Assembly (NCBI RefSeq): GCF_003544815.1
Contig: NZ_CP032100.1
Location: 2,418,001 to 2,482,000, forward strand
Source of the DNA: Arcobacter suis CECT 7833
Lineage (GTDB): Bacteria; Campylobacterota; Campylobacteria; Campylobacterales; Arcobacteraceae
Direction of reading: 5' to 3'
DNA: 64,000 nt
Positions 44,083 through 52,984 of the stretch are shown one piece after another. Made by a program: the position numbers and the translations under genes. Within the stretch, counting starts at the first letter, position 1, and the number at the start of each line of letters is the position of its first letter. The notes beneath the pieces are model-generated. The model saw only the letters and a program-made list of their open reading frames with translations, did not search any database and was not told the origin of the DNA.

Positions 44083-45165
44083 ATGGCTATTGATCATGTA
44101 AAAAATGTAAAAATATCAGCTGTTGCTTGTGCTGTACCTAATGATAAGCTAACTGCTGAGGATTTTTATCAATATCTAGAAAAAGATGTTGTGGATAGAT
44201 TTGTTAAAGATGTTGGCGTATCACAAAAATTTTATAGTAAGGATAGAAGGACTATCACTTCTGATTTATGTTATGAAGCTGCGGAAGAAATTTTTAGAAA
44301 AAAAGGTATTGATAAAAAAAGTATAGATGGTTTAATTTTTATATCACAAACACCAGATTATCCAGCACCAGCAACAGCTTGTTTACTACAATATAGGCTT
44401 GGACTATCCGAAAATTGTATGGCTTATGATGTTAGTCTTGGTTGCTCAGGATATGTTTATGGACTACACATGGCAGCAACTAGTCTTCAATCCGGATATA
44501 TGAAGAAAATATTATTACTTGTTGGTGATACTTCAGATGGAATTAGTCCTACAGTATCGTTAAATGATTTACTTTTTGGTGATTGTGGTAGCGCTACAAT
44601 AGTTGAGTATGATGAAATGTCAGATGGTTTTAAGTTTGATTTAAGAACAATAGGAAATGGATTTAAAGCATTAGGTGCAACTACTGGACTGAGATATGCT
44701 CATATTGGAAATCCTTCTTTTGATCCCTCTATACATATGGATGGGCTTTCTATCTTTACTTTTAGTATATCTCAAGTACCAAAGTTATTTAAATCATTTT
44801 TCCAATCTTTTAATAAAACAATTGAAGATTATGATACTGTTTTATTGCATCAAGCTAATAAATCTATGCTAGAGGTGATTATAAAAAAAATAAAAGCAGA
44901 TATAAGTAAAGTACCATTTTCATTAAATGAATATGCAAATACTTCTTCCGCAACAATACCAAATCTTATTTGTCACTATTACGGGGAAAGTAATATAGAT
45001 AAAGATATACCTGTAATAATGGCAGGTTTTGGAATAGGCTTATCTTTAGGTATTGCTGATGCAAAAATAAATCCGATAAATATATTACCTATAATATCGA
45101 CAGATACAACATGGGATGAAGGAAGGCAAAAGGTACTAGAAGCGAATGATAAACTTAAAAAATAA
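44083..45165 (+). CDS. KASIII-type (FabH-like) 3-oxoacyl-ACP synthase
   Basis: A 360-residue thiolase-fold condensing enzyme. The full catalytic triad is present: Cys121 (VSLGCSGYVYG), His256 (LLHQANKSM) and Asn286 (YANTSSATIP). KASIII enzymes join an acyl starter to malonyl-ACP; relatives can also move acyl groups to amines or alcohols. It is paired with the ACP just upstream and overlaps the following SDR by 20 bp. It is clearly distinct from the second KASIII-like protein at 51344, so the two probably use different acyl groups. Confidence 0.88.
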   Translation: MAIDHVKNVKISAVACAVPNDKLTAEDFYQYLEKDVVDRFVKDVGVSQKFYSKDRRTITSDLCYEAAEEIFRKKGIDKKSIDGLIFISQTPDYPAPATACLLQYRLGLSENCMAYDVSLGCSGYVYGLHMAATSLQSGYMKKILLLVGDTSDGISPTVSLNDLLFGDCGSATIVEYDEMSDGFKFDLRTIGNGFKALGATTGLRYAHIGNPSFDPSIHMDGLSIFTFSISQVPKLFKSFFQSFNKTIEDYDTVLLHQANKSMLEVIIKKIKADISKVPFSLNEYANTSSATIPNLICHYYGESNIDKDIPVIMAGFGIGLSLGIADAKINPINILPIISTDTTWDEGRQKVLEANDKLKK

Positions 45166-45880
45166 AAAGATCTTAGTTCTTGGTGCAACAGGTTCTATAG
45201 GAAAAAGTACTGCTATAAAACTTAGTCAACTTGGAGCAAAAGTTGTTATTCAAGGAAGAAATAAAACAAAGCTTGAACAAATTTATTCTCAACTTTCAGG
45301 AGAAGGTCATTATTCTATAGAATTTGATATTTCCAATTTAGATAAACTTGATGAATTAATAAATTTATCTGTAAATTTTGACAATGAAAAACTAACAGGA
45401 TTAGTATATTGTATAGGTATTATGCCAATTAGACCAATGAAAAGTACAAAAAGTGATTTTCTTCATGAAACTATGGTTATAAATTATTATGCATTTGTAG
45501 AGATGGTTAGACTTTATTCTGATAAAAGAGTATCAGATGGAGGAAGTATTGTAGCCATATCTTCATACTCTTCTATAAATGGAGATAAAGGTCAACTTGC
45601 TTATGCAGCAAGTAAAAGTGCAATTGATAGTAGCGTAATTGTTATGAGCAAAGAATTATACTCAAAAAATATTAGAGTTAATGCAATTCGTCCTGCCATT
45701 GTTAGAGGAGAAGAAACAAATATAGATTTACTTCCTACTTCAATTAAAGTTACTGTAGATAGAATGAAAATAGGATTAATTGATCCCAATATCCTTGCCG
45801 AACAAATAGCTTTTTTAATTAGTGATTATTCAAGTGGTGTTTATGGTAGATGTTTTGACGTAAAAGGATATTTGTCATGA
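45146..45880 (+). CDS. SDR oxidoreductase (tandem copy 1)
   Basis: A 244-residue short-chain dehydrogenase with LGATGSIGKSTAIKL for cofactor binding and the catalytic Ser and YAASK in ISSYSSINGDKGQLAYAASK. The usual NNAG motif is replaced by YCIGIMP, a divergence from FabG. It starts inside the end of the KASIII gene and overlaps the next SDR by 4 bp. Along its length it aligns with the neighbour at 45877, so they are a tandem duplication. A likely role is reduction of a 3-oxoacyl-ACP. Confidence 0.82.
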   Translation: MINLKNKKILVLGATGSIGKSTAIKLSQLGAKVVIQGRNKTKLEQIYSQLSGEGHYSIEFDISNLDKLDELINLSVNFDNEKLTGLVYCIGIMPIRPMKSTKSDFLHETMVINYYAFVEMVRLYSDKRVSDGGSIVAISSYSSINGDKGQLAYAASKSAIDSSVIVMSKELYSKNIRVNAIRPAIVRGEETNIDLLPTSIKVTVDRMKIGLIDPNILAEQIAFLISDYSSGVYGRCFDVKGYLS

Positions 45881-46626
45881 TCACTTTTGAAGGTAAAAAG
45901 ATACTAGTTACTGGAGCTAGTTCAGGAATTGGAAGAGAAATATCAATCCAGTTAGCAAAGCTTGGTGCAAAAGTTGTTTTGTTGGGAAGAAATGAAGAAA
46001 AACTAGAAAAATCATTGTCTATGTTAAAAGGTATTGGTCATAAATATTTTGTTTATGATCTTAAACAAATTGAAGGAATAAAAGATCTTGTTGAGTCTTT
46101 TATTGAATACGATGAAATTAAACTTGATGGATTTATACATTCTGCAGGAATACCATCTGTATATCCACTTAAAATTATAACTCACGAAAAGTTTAATGAA
46201 TCGATGGATATAAATACTTATTCTTATTTAGAAATTATAAAACATTTTTCAAAAAAAAATATTTCTAATGATTATTCTTCTATAGTTTTTATATCTTCTA
46301 TACTAACAAAAATACCTAAAAAAGCTCAAACTCTCTATGTAGCTAGTAAAGCTGCTTCTGATTCAATGTCAAAGGTTTTATCACAAGAATTATTTAAAAG
46401 AAGAATCAGAATAAATAGCGTTTTAGTTGGAGGTGTTTTAACTGAAATGGTAGAAAACACAGAAATATTTAGAATGTTGGGCAATGAAAGTGTAGCTGAA
46501 GATTATAATACAATTTATAAAACACTAAGTACGCAAGAGGTTTCAAATATGGTTTTATTTCTTATGAGTGAAAGTGCAAAATATATTATTGGTGAAAGTT
46601 ATCATATCGATGGAGGTTATTTTTAA
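45877..46626 (+). CDS. SDR oxidoreductase (tandem copy 2)
   Basis: A 249-residue SDR with VTGASSGIGREISIQL, HSAGIPSVYP at the NNAG site and catalytic Ser plus YVASK (FISSILTKIP; LYVASKAASDS). It ends with the C-terminal IGESYHIDGGYF typical of FabG-like enzymes. It is paralogous to the SDR just upstream (shared LGAKVV-GRN-KLE spacing) yet diverged, which suggests two different reductions. Its stop overlaps the next ATG by 1 bp. Confidence 0.82.
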   Translation: MITFEGKKILVTGASSGIGREISIQLAKLGAKVVLLGRNEEKLEKSLSMLKGIGHKYFVYDLKQIEGIKDLVESFIEYDEIKLDGFIHSAGIPSVYPLKIITHEKFNESMDINTYSYLEIIKHFSKKNISNDYSSIVFISSILTKIPKKAQTLYVASKAASDSMSKVLSQELFKRRIRINSVLVGGVLTEMVENTEIFRMLGNESVAEDYNTIYKTLSTQEVSNMVLFLMSESAKYIIGESYHIDGGYF

Positions 46627-47465
46627 TGAAAACTCAATTATTTCAAGATGCAAAAGGTAAGATTTATACACTAGAAGATGTTATATTATCTTTAAAAAAA
46701 TTAGAAGCACATAATGCAAATATTCTTTATATACATACAGATATAGGTTTTGGAAAACCTCTTCTTAAAAGAAAAGATTTTGTTGCTAAACTATATGAAG
46801 CGATAATTTCATTGGGTGTAAAAACACTTATTTTTCCAACATATACATTCAGTTTTTGTAATAAAGAAGATTTTGATATAAAAGAATCAAAAAGTAGCAT
46901 GGGCATGCTCAACGAATATGCAAGAACAAGAGAAAATAGTTATAGAACAGAAGATCCTCTATTATCTGTATGTGTAATAGGTGAGATACCACAAGATTTT
47001 ATTTCCTTATCTAAAAATTCTTGCGGAAAAGGAAGTTCATTTGAAATTATGTCTAAAAGTGACAATAATAAGTTTCTTTTTTTTGGAGCAAAGCCTACAG
47101 AATGTTTTACTTTTATGCATTATGTAGAAGATATTTATAAGGTACCATACAGATATAATAAAGAATTTACAGGAAATGTAATCAAAAATGGTGTAGCCAA
47201 AAAAGAAACATATATATTGTGTACTTTATATGATACTGTTATTCCTAGCGTTGATATTAGTTTTCAAGATAATTTAGAGAACAAAAAGATTCTTAAAAGA
47301 TTGCCTTTAGGAGAAAAAGAGTTAATGATTATCAATGGAAAGAGTGCTTTTGAAGAAATCAAAAAATGCTTTGATAAAGATATAAATATATTACTTGCGA
47401 GACCATATGACAAATATAATTTAGGTAAAAGCTATGATTATAATAATGTTAATAGCGTAAAATAG
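46626..47465 (+). CDS. AAC(3)-fold N-acyltransferase
   Basis: A 279-residue protein of the aminoglycoside 3-N-acetyltransferase family (Antibiotic_NAT). It shows LYIHTDIGFGKPL, TLIFPTYTFSF, NEYAR, RTEDPLLSVCVIG, SSFEIM and TFMHYVEDIYKVPYR. In surface-glycan loci this fold acylates amino sugars, so it is a good candidate to transfer an ACP-made acyl group to an amino group of the nonulosonic acid or its precursor. There is no reason to call it a resistance gene here. Confidence 0.78.
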   Translation: MKTQLFQDAKGKIYTLEDVILSLKKLEAHNANILYIHTDIGFGKPLLKRKDFVAKLYEAIISLGVKTLIFPTYTFSFCNKEDFDIKESKSSMGMLNEYARTRENSYRTEDPLLSVCVIGEIPQDFISLSKNSCGKGSSFEIMSKSDNNKFLFFGAKPTECFTFMHYVEDIYKVPYRYNKEFTGNVIKNGVAKKETYILCTLYDTVIPSVDISFQDNLENKKILKRLPLGEKELMIINGKSAFEEIKKCFDKDINILLARPYDKYNLGKSYDYNNVNSVK

Positions 47466-47473
47466 GGTACTAT

Positions 47474-49000
47474 ATGGAAAATTTAGTTTTAAAATATTTG
47501 GAATCTAGCGCTATTAAATATAAAGATAAAATCGCCTTTATAAGTGGTGACCATACAATTACGTTCTCTATGACAAGGAACAAATCATTATCAGTATCTA
47601 ATGAAATTATAAATAAAATTGGTTTTACTAAAAATAAACCAATTTTAATTTATTTACCAAAAAGTATTGAAGCGATTGTTTCTATGCTAGGAGCAGTGTA
47701 TAGTGGGAATTTCTATACACCAACTAGCACAAATTTTCCTTCTAAGAAAATAGAAAGTTTAGTAACTAATTTAAATCCAAGCCTCATTATTACAAATAGT
47801 TCATATCAAGATAATCTTATTAATATAGGAATTAGTAAAGATAAAATAATCTGTTATGATTTAATAAATTTTGATCAAGATACAACATTATTAAAAAATA
47901 ATATGAAACAATTAATTGATACAGATTTAATATATACTTATTTTACCTCAGGATCTACAGGAATCCCTAAGGGAGTAACAATTTCACATAAAAATGTAGT
48001 AAATTTTATTGAAGCTGCTTGTCGAATAATGCCTATTGATCAAAATACAATCTTTGGTAATCAATCTGCATTACATTTTGATATCACAACTCAAGATTTA
48101 TATACAACATTGAAGCAAGGTTCTACAATGGTAATTATTCCAGAACAATTATTTGCTTTTCCTAAAAAACTTATTGAATACATTGATAATCAAAAGATTA
48201 ATTTCATATTTTGGGTTCCTTCTGCTTATATAAATGTTTGTTTATTTAAAGCTTTAGATGGAATAGAGCTTAAAGAATTAAAATCTATTATGTTTGCAGG
48301 AGAGGTTATGCCTGTAAAATATTATAATCAATGGAAAAAACATCTTCCAAACTTATCTTTCGTGGCGAATGCATATGGACCAACAGAGACTACAGTAGAT
48401 TGTACATATTATATAGTTGATAGAGAATTTGATGATAATGAAGAGTTTCCATTAGGATATCCTATAGAAAATACAGGGATTTTACTATTTGATAAAGATA
48501 ATAAGTTGGTAACAAAACCAAATATTCAAGGTGAATTATGTGTATTAGGAACAAGTTTATCTCCTGGTTACTGGAATAATAGAGTGAAAACAGATGAAGT
48601 TTTCGTTCAAAACCCTTTACATAATAATTATGATGAAAAAATGTATAGAACTGGAGATTTAGCAATATATAATAATGAAGGATTATTATTATTTTGCGGT
48701 AGAAAAGACGATCAAATAAAACACCTAGGATATAGAATTGAACTAGGAGAAATTGAGAATGCAGCTTTATCTTTAGAATATATTAATAATTGTGTTTCTT
48801 TTTATAATGATAAAAAAAGAAAAATCACATTAATTTATACATCTAATGCTGATGAGATAGAAAATAAAACCATAAAGTTAGATTTAACAAATATATTGCC
48901 AAAATATATGGTACCTACTGAATATTATAGACAAGATTCTTTGCCAATAAATGTTAATGGTAAAATTGATAGAGTATTGTTAAAATTACAATTTATATAA
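47474..49000 (+). CDS. Amino-acid-adenylating enzyme (DltA/NRPS A-domain type)
   Basis: A 508-residue stand-alone adenylation enzyme. Core motifs are YFTSGSTGIPKGVTISHKN (A3), AYGPTET (A5), MYRTGDLA (A7), GRKDDQIKHLGYRIELGEIE (A8) and the catalytic Lys in VNGKIDR (A10). It lies 11 bp before a DltC-sized carrier protein, the arrangement of DltA-DltC and of the Cj1307-Cj1308 pair in the C. jejuni flagellar modification locus. It should load an amino acid or hydroxy acid on that carrier; which one is not readable with certainty. Confidence 0.86.
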   Translation: MENLVLKYLESSAIKYKDKIAFISGDHTITFSMTRNKSLSVSNEIINKIGFTKNKPILIYLPKSIEAIVSMLGAVYSGNFYTPTSTNFPSKKIESLVTNLNPSLIITNSSYQDNLINIGISKDKIICYDLINFDQDTTLLKNNMKQLIDTDLIYTYFTSGSTGIPKGVTISHKNVVNFIEAACRIMPIDQNTIFGNQSALHFDITTQDLYTTLKQGSTMVIIPEQLFAFPKKLIEYIDNQKINFIFWVPSAYINVCLFKALDGIELKELKSIMFAGEVMPVKYYNQWKKHLPNLSFVANAYGPTETTVDCTYYIVDREFDDNEEFPLGYPIENTGILLFDKDNKLVTKPNIQGELCVLGTSLSPGYWNNRVKTDEVFVQNPLHNNYDEKMYRTGDLAIYNNEGLLLFCGRKDDQIKHLGYRIELGEIENAALSLEYINNCVSFYNDKKRKITLIYTSNADEIENKTIKLDLTNILPKYMVPTEYYRQDSLPINVNGKIDRVLLKLQFI

Positions 49001-49011
49001 AAGGAAAAAAA

Positions 49012-49242
49012 ATGGAAAGAATAAGAGAGATTTTGGTTGATATAAGACCCGAGTATGATTTTTTTGAAGATGTTAATTTTATTGAAGCTGGAATGCTTGA
49101 TAGTTTTGATGTAATAAACTTAGTTACTGATATTGAAGAAAAGTTTGGAATTCAAATAGATGGAAGTGATATATTACCTGAAAACTTTTGTAGTATTGAT
49201 TCTATTAAGAATTTAATAATTTTAAGTGGTGGAAAAATATAA
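49012..49242 (+). CDS. Acyl/peptidyl carrier protein-like (third of three)
   Basis: A 76-residue carrier protein with phosphopantetheine Ser31 in AGMLDSFDVINLVTDIEEKF. The LDSFDVINL form resembles DltC and the small carriers of flagellar modification loci. It follows the A-domain gene by 11 bp with a Shine-Dalgarno AAAAGGA, so the two make a loading pair. Confidence 0.87.
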   Translation: MERIREILVDIRPEYDFFEDVNFIEAGMLDSFDVINLVTDIEEKFGIQIDGSDILPENFCSIDSIKNLIILSGGKI

Positions 49243-49264
49243 GATTATTTTAAAGGAAAAATCA

Positions 49265-50527
49265 ATGATGAAAACTAATGAAAATTTTGAAGAAATGATT
49301 AATACTTTGTTTCTAATACAAAATAAAATTTATGATAACAAATATACGGAAGAGACTATAAAAAGATTTAAAGATTTATGCTCAAAAAAGAAGTTATATT
49401 TTTTCGGGGTTGGTTATTATGCAAAAGCATTACCTAAATATTTAAATAAAAAATACGATGTAAAAGTAGATGGGCAATATGATTGGTTTGAAAAAGAAGA
49501 TGATGAAGTAAATCAAAGAGCTTTTAAATTAGCAAATATGTATTACAGAATTGATGAAAAAAAAAGAAATAAAATAAATGATAAGATACCTTTACTGACA
49601 AAAGAAGAATTTTATAAAGATCCTGAAAATACAGTAATATTTTTAAATTATGATAACCCAATTGTAGAACCTTATATACTTTTTTCTTTAGGATTCAGAA
49701 ATTTATATTACTTACAAACTTTAGCGGGTGAAATTATGCAAAATATAATGCCTCCTAAAAAGTTTGATATTTATGATCGACTTGATACTATGAGAACAGA
49801 TTTCTGTTTTTCAGATATGGATATAGCAAAAATCAGTACGGTTTATTATTCATTGAGTGATGAAAAATCTAAAAAAGTATTTTTTAATTTGTTAAAAGTA
49901 AAAATAACTTCAGATGTAACATATTCTCAAGAAGTATTAGATGCAAGTACAGTACATTATTTTGATAAAGAAGTAATGCCTTTAGGAGATGAAGAAGTTT
50001 TAATTGATTGTGGTGCAAATATTGGAGATACTGTTGAATCTTTTTATAAATGTACAAATGGAAAATTTAAATATATTTATGCATTTGAACCAGATGAAAC
50101 TAATTTTAATAGAATGATAAATTATATAAATACATTGGATTGTAAAGATAAGATTACTCCTATTAAGTGTGGAGTTGGATATAAAGATGAAACTGTTTAT
50201 ATAATAAATCCAGGTTCTACAACTACAGCAATTACAACAACTCCAACAGAGTTTAAAATAGAAGTAAAAACAATTCCTTCAACTATTAAGCATATTCCAA
50301 CTTTAATAAAAATGGACATTGAAGGTTATGAAATATGTGCCTTGTTAGGGGCTATGGATTTGATAAAAACTCATAAACCGAAATTAGCAATATCAATCTA
50401 TCATAAATTTGATGATCTTTGGAATATTCCTGCACTAATAAAAATGTGGGTACCAGAGTATAAAATATCTATAAGACAATATGCATTTGATAGAACAGAA
50501 ACTGTATTATATGCTACTATAAACTAA
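49265..50527 (+). CDS. FkbM-family methyltransferase
   Basis: A protein of about 420 residues. The C-terminal half (from about residue 235) is an FkbM SAM-dependent O-methyltransferase: EVLIDCGANIGDTVESF, YAFEPDETNFNRM, LIKMDIEGYE and KPKLAISIYHKFDDLW. The N-terminal half (YFFGVGYYAKALPKYL) resembles a nucleotide- or sugar-binding region often fused to FkbM. A GTG at 49226 would extend it into the preceding gene, but ATG at 49265 has the Shine-Dalgarno AAAGGAAAAA. It may O-methylate the sugar or its acyl group. A dead relative lies at 43016-43705. Confidence 0.83.
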   Translation: MMKTNENFEEMINTLFLIQNKIYDNKYTEETIKRFKDLCSKKKLYFFGVGYYAKALPKYLNKKYDVKVDGQYDWFEKEDDEVNQRAFKLANMYYRIDEKKRNKINDKIPLLTKEEFYKDPENTVIFLNYDNPIVEPYILFSLGFRNLYYLQTLAGEIMQNIMPPKKFDIYDRLDTMRTDFCFSDMDIAKISTVYYSLSDEKSKKVFFNLLKVKITSDVTYSQEVLDASTVHYFDKEVMPLGDEEVLIDCGANIGDTVESFYKCTNGKFKYIYAFEPDETNFNRMINYINTLDCKDKITPIKCGVGYKDETVYIINPGSTTTAITTTPTEFKIEVKTIPSTIKHIPTLIKMDIEGYEICALLGAMDLIKTHKPKLAISIYHKFDDLWNIPALIKMWVPEYKISIRQYAFDRTETVLYATIN

Positions 50528-50536
50528 AGAGGTTAT

Positions 50537-51343
50537 ATGGATGAGATAAAATCTATTCTTTCAAATAGAAAAAATTTAACAAATAGTTTTAATTATTATA
50601 ATGAAATAATAAATTGGATTGAGAGTAATCAAGTATATTTTCAAATAATTAATAATTGTCTATTTTTACTTTTGAAAAAAGATAAATTTTGTAAATTTTA
50701 TTATTTTATAGAAAAATATTCTGATGTGATACTAGCAAATGATTTTTTATTAACACATTCAAAAAAGCATAAAATATCAATGGAGATTACAACAAAAGAG
50801 CCTAAATCTTTAGAAATAATTAGCTCTTTTGCTAAAGAACTAAATTTTTCTTATTATAGTGAATTTGCAAGATTAATATCTGGTGAAAATAATTTGAAGA
50901 AAGACAAAATAAAAAATGACTTCTTACTAGCAAAAGAAGAAGATATTAATATTTTACTTGAAACAATGTATCAGGAATTTGATCCTATTATAGATGATAT
51001 TCCTTCTGAAAAAGAGCTTATGACACTAATAAAGAATAAAAGTATTATTATAAAATATGAGCAAAATAAACTTATTTTTATACAAATATTTGAATATAAA
51101 TTTAGTTCTTTATATTCTCGTATGACTTGGATTTCAAAAAAATTTAGAAAACCTAAATATACAATAGATATTTATAGTGAAATTGACTCATATTTAGAAA
51201 GCTTAAATATTGGAAATAAAGGTATTCGTGCATATTATTGGGTTGATATAACAAATAGAAATTTTTTAATTGGTCAAAAGTTAGGTTCAAAACCTGATGG
51301 ATTAAGATGTATAACATTCTTATATAACAAAATAGGAGAATAA
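50537..51343 (+). CDS. GNAT-like two-part acyltransferase, paralogue of the MBL-fusion C terminus
   Basis: A 268-residue protein that lines up end to end with residues about 230-455 of the MBL fusion at 39307. Shared marks are an early CLFLLLKKDKFCKFYYFIEKY segment (NIFIIKKYTNFYKFYYLINNY in the fusion), LAKEEDINILLETMYQEFDPIIDDIPSEKEL (IAKLEDIEEILKLIN-FDPLSDYIPNNDEL), and a late YYWVD...LGSKPDG. The second half reads as a GNAT fold. Function unknown; an acyl-ACP-dependent N-acyltransferase is a reasonable guess. It is 1 bp short of touching the next gene. Confidence 0.68.
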   Translation: MDEIKSILSNRKNLTNSFNYYNEIINWIESNQVYFQIINNCLFLLLKKDKFCKFYYFIEKYSDVILANDFLLTHSKKHKISMEITTKEPKSLEIISSFAKELNFSYYSEFARLISGENNLKKDKIKNDFLLAKEEDINILLETMYQEFDPIIDDIPSEKELMTLIKNKSIIIKYEQNKLIFIQIFEYKFSSLYSRMTWISKKFRKPKYTIDIYSEIDSYLESLNIGNKGIRAYYWVDITNRNFLIGQKLGSKPDGLRCITFLYNKIGE

Positions 51344-52414
51344 ATGAAAACTATATTTTATGGAAAAAAAATATCAGGGATAGTTACTTTATTACCTGAA
51401 ACAGAATATACATTTGAAGATGATATGAAATACAACAATTTATCAGAAAAACAAAATAGAAAACTTCAAAAAACTATGGGCTATGATAGGCATAGATTTT
51501 TTAAAAATGAAACTTATGTATCTAAAGTTGCCGTATTTGGATTAAAAAATATGTTTGAAAAAAAGATATTAGATAAAAATGACATTTCTGCAATAGTTGT
51601 TTCTACAACAACTCCTGATTTTTTAATACCAGCAACTTCAAATTTAATAATGAGTGAGTTAGATTTGGATAATAGTATTTTCTGTATGGATACAAACCAA
51701 CAATGTGCAGGTTTTACAAATGGTTTACTGCAAGCATTTATGCTTTTAAATAATGATAATATGAAAAAAGTAGTTTTAATAACCGGTGATGTTTTAGCAA
51801 AAAATCCTGATAGAAGTAATACTAGCTCTTATCCACTTGCGGGAGATGCTATTTGTATTACGATAATAGAAAATTGTAATAAAAATCTTCCTATATATTT
51901 TCACGCTATTGTAGATGCAAATTTATACGATGCATTGGTTCTTCCTGGTATGGGATTTAGAGTAGTATCCGAAGAAGAAAGGCAAAAATTTGCAAGTGCT
52001 AAATATGGTGGATATGATTATTTACCTTGTGTTCATATGGATGGACAAGCTGTCTTTCAATATGTAATGCAAGCTGTTCCAAAATATATAAATGAGACAT
52101 TAGAATTCGCAAAAGTTAACAAAGATGATTTAGATTACTATTTTTTTCATCAGCCAAACAAATTTATGGTAGATAAATTAGCACAAAAGATCAATGTACC
52201 CTCTGAAAAAATTCCAAGTAATGTAGTGACTTTTTATGGTAATTCAAATAGCTCAACTATTCCAGTTGCAATTTGTCATAATACAAAAAATGAAATGATT
52301 TCTACTAGATATAACTGTATGTTAGCTGGATTTGGAGCGGGGTTATCTTATTCTGGAATAGTTATGGATTTAGGTGAGTTTGATTTTTGTGAGATGATTG
52401 TAACAACTTTCTAA
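51344..52414 (+). CDS. KASIII-type (FabH-like) synthase, second copy
   Basis: A 356-residue KASIII-like enzyme with an intact triad: Cys121 (TNQQCAGFTNGL), His269 (FFHQPNKFMV) and Asn300 (YGNSNSSTIPVAI). It differs from the first copy in the N terminus (GIVTLLPETEYTFEDDMKY) and around Cys, and resembles FabH2 (Cj1303) of the C. jejuni flagellar modification locus. It closes the plus-strand block and ends 5 bp from the convergent acetyltransferase gene. It may extend the chain loaded on the third ACP or act as an acyltransferase. Confidence 0.86.
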   Translation: MKTIFYGKKISGIVTLLPETEYTFEDDMKYNNLSEKQNRKLQKTMGYDRHRFFKNETYVSKVAVFGLKNMFEKKILDKNDISAIVVSTTTPDFLIPATSNLIMSELDLDNSIFCMDTNQQCAGFTNGLLQAFMLLNNDNMKKVVLITGDVLAKNPDRSNTSSYPLAGDAICITIIENCNKNLPIYFHAIVDANLYDALVLPGMGFRVVSEEERQKFASAKYGGYDYLPCVHMDGQAVFQYVMQAVPKYINETLEFAKVNKDDLDYYFFHQPNKFMVDKLAQKINVPSEKIPSNVVTFYGNSNSSTIPVAICHNTKNEMISTRYNCMLAGFGAGLSYSGIVMDLGEFDFCEMIVTTF

Positions 52415-52419
52415 ACTCT

Positions 52420-52974
52420 TTATATTTGGCACTCTTTAATTTCATAAAGCTTGTCAAATAACTTTCTTGGTTTTGAATTTAATATATCTTTATCAAAAAA
52501 ATTTAAAACTTCTGAAGTTTCAGAAAAAAAACCATCTTTCTCCTCATAATAGTTTATTTTTGCAATGGTACCTGTCCTAAGACCTCTTTTATTTGAATAT
52601 TTCATATCATAAGATAAATATTTTATATTTAATTTATTACAAATATATAATATACAAAATTTATTAACAACGCCTCCACCTTCAAATTTATAATCATCTT
52701 TTACAAGATAATCTCCAATATTATAGGTGTCTTCACTAAGCTTTTTTAAACTAATTACTCCATAATCTTTATTGTCATTTTTAATTATAAAAGCAAAATA
52801 TTCATCTTCTTTTTTTAATAGTTCTAAGTAGTTTTTATGATCATATTGACTTATAATATTGGGATTTATAGATACTTTTCTAATATATTCTTGATTCCTA
52901 TATTCTAAGATTTTTCCATATTCTTCTTCACTTAAGTGTAAAAAATTAATTATTTTGATTTCTCTTTTTTTCAT
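52420..52974 (-). CDS. pseH: PseH-like GNAT acetyltransferase
   Basis: A 184-residue GNAT protein. The N-terminal ILEYRNQEYIRKVS, the YDHKNYLELLKKEDEYFAFII segment and YGVISLKKLSEDTYNIGDYL follow the PseH pattern, and KFEGGGVVNKF is the acetyl-CoA loop. PseH acetylates the 4-amino group made by PseC. It lies 10 bp after pseF in the pse operon, which supports the call. With an acyl-ACP supply next door, it could use an unusual acyl donor. Confidence 0.68.
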   Translation of the reverse strand: MKKREIKIINFLHLSEEEYGKILEYRNQEYIRKVSINPNIISQYDHKNYLELLKKEDEYFAFIIKNDNKDYGVISLKKLSEDTYNIGDYLVKDDYKFEGGGVVNKFCILYICNKLNIKYLSYDMKYSNKRGLRTGTIAKINYYEEKDGFFSETSEVLNFFDKDILNSKPRKLFDKLYEIKECQI

Positions 52975-52984
52975 AAATTTTGAC

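Noticed and set aside
46626-47465. Aminoglycoside resistance gene aac(3)
   Set aside because: Only the fold family matches. The gene overlaps glycan/ACP pathway genes and there are no mobile-element signs, so a sugar acyltransferase is more likely.
49226-49264. GTG start extending the FkbM gene into the preceding carrier gene
   Set aside because: No Shine-Dalgarno before the GTG, and a good one (AAAGGAAAAA) precedes ATG at 49265.
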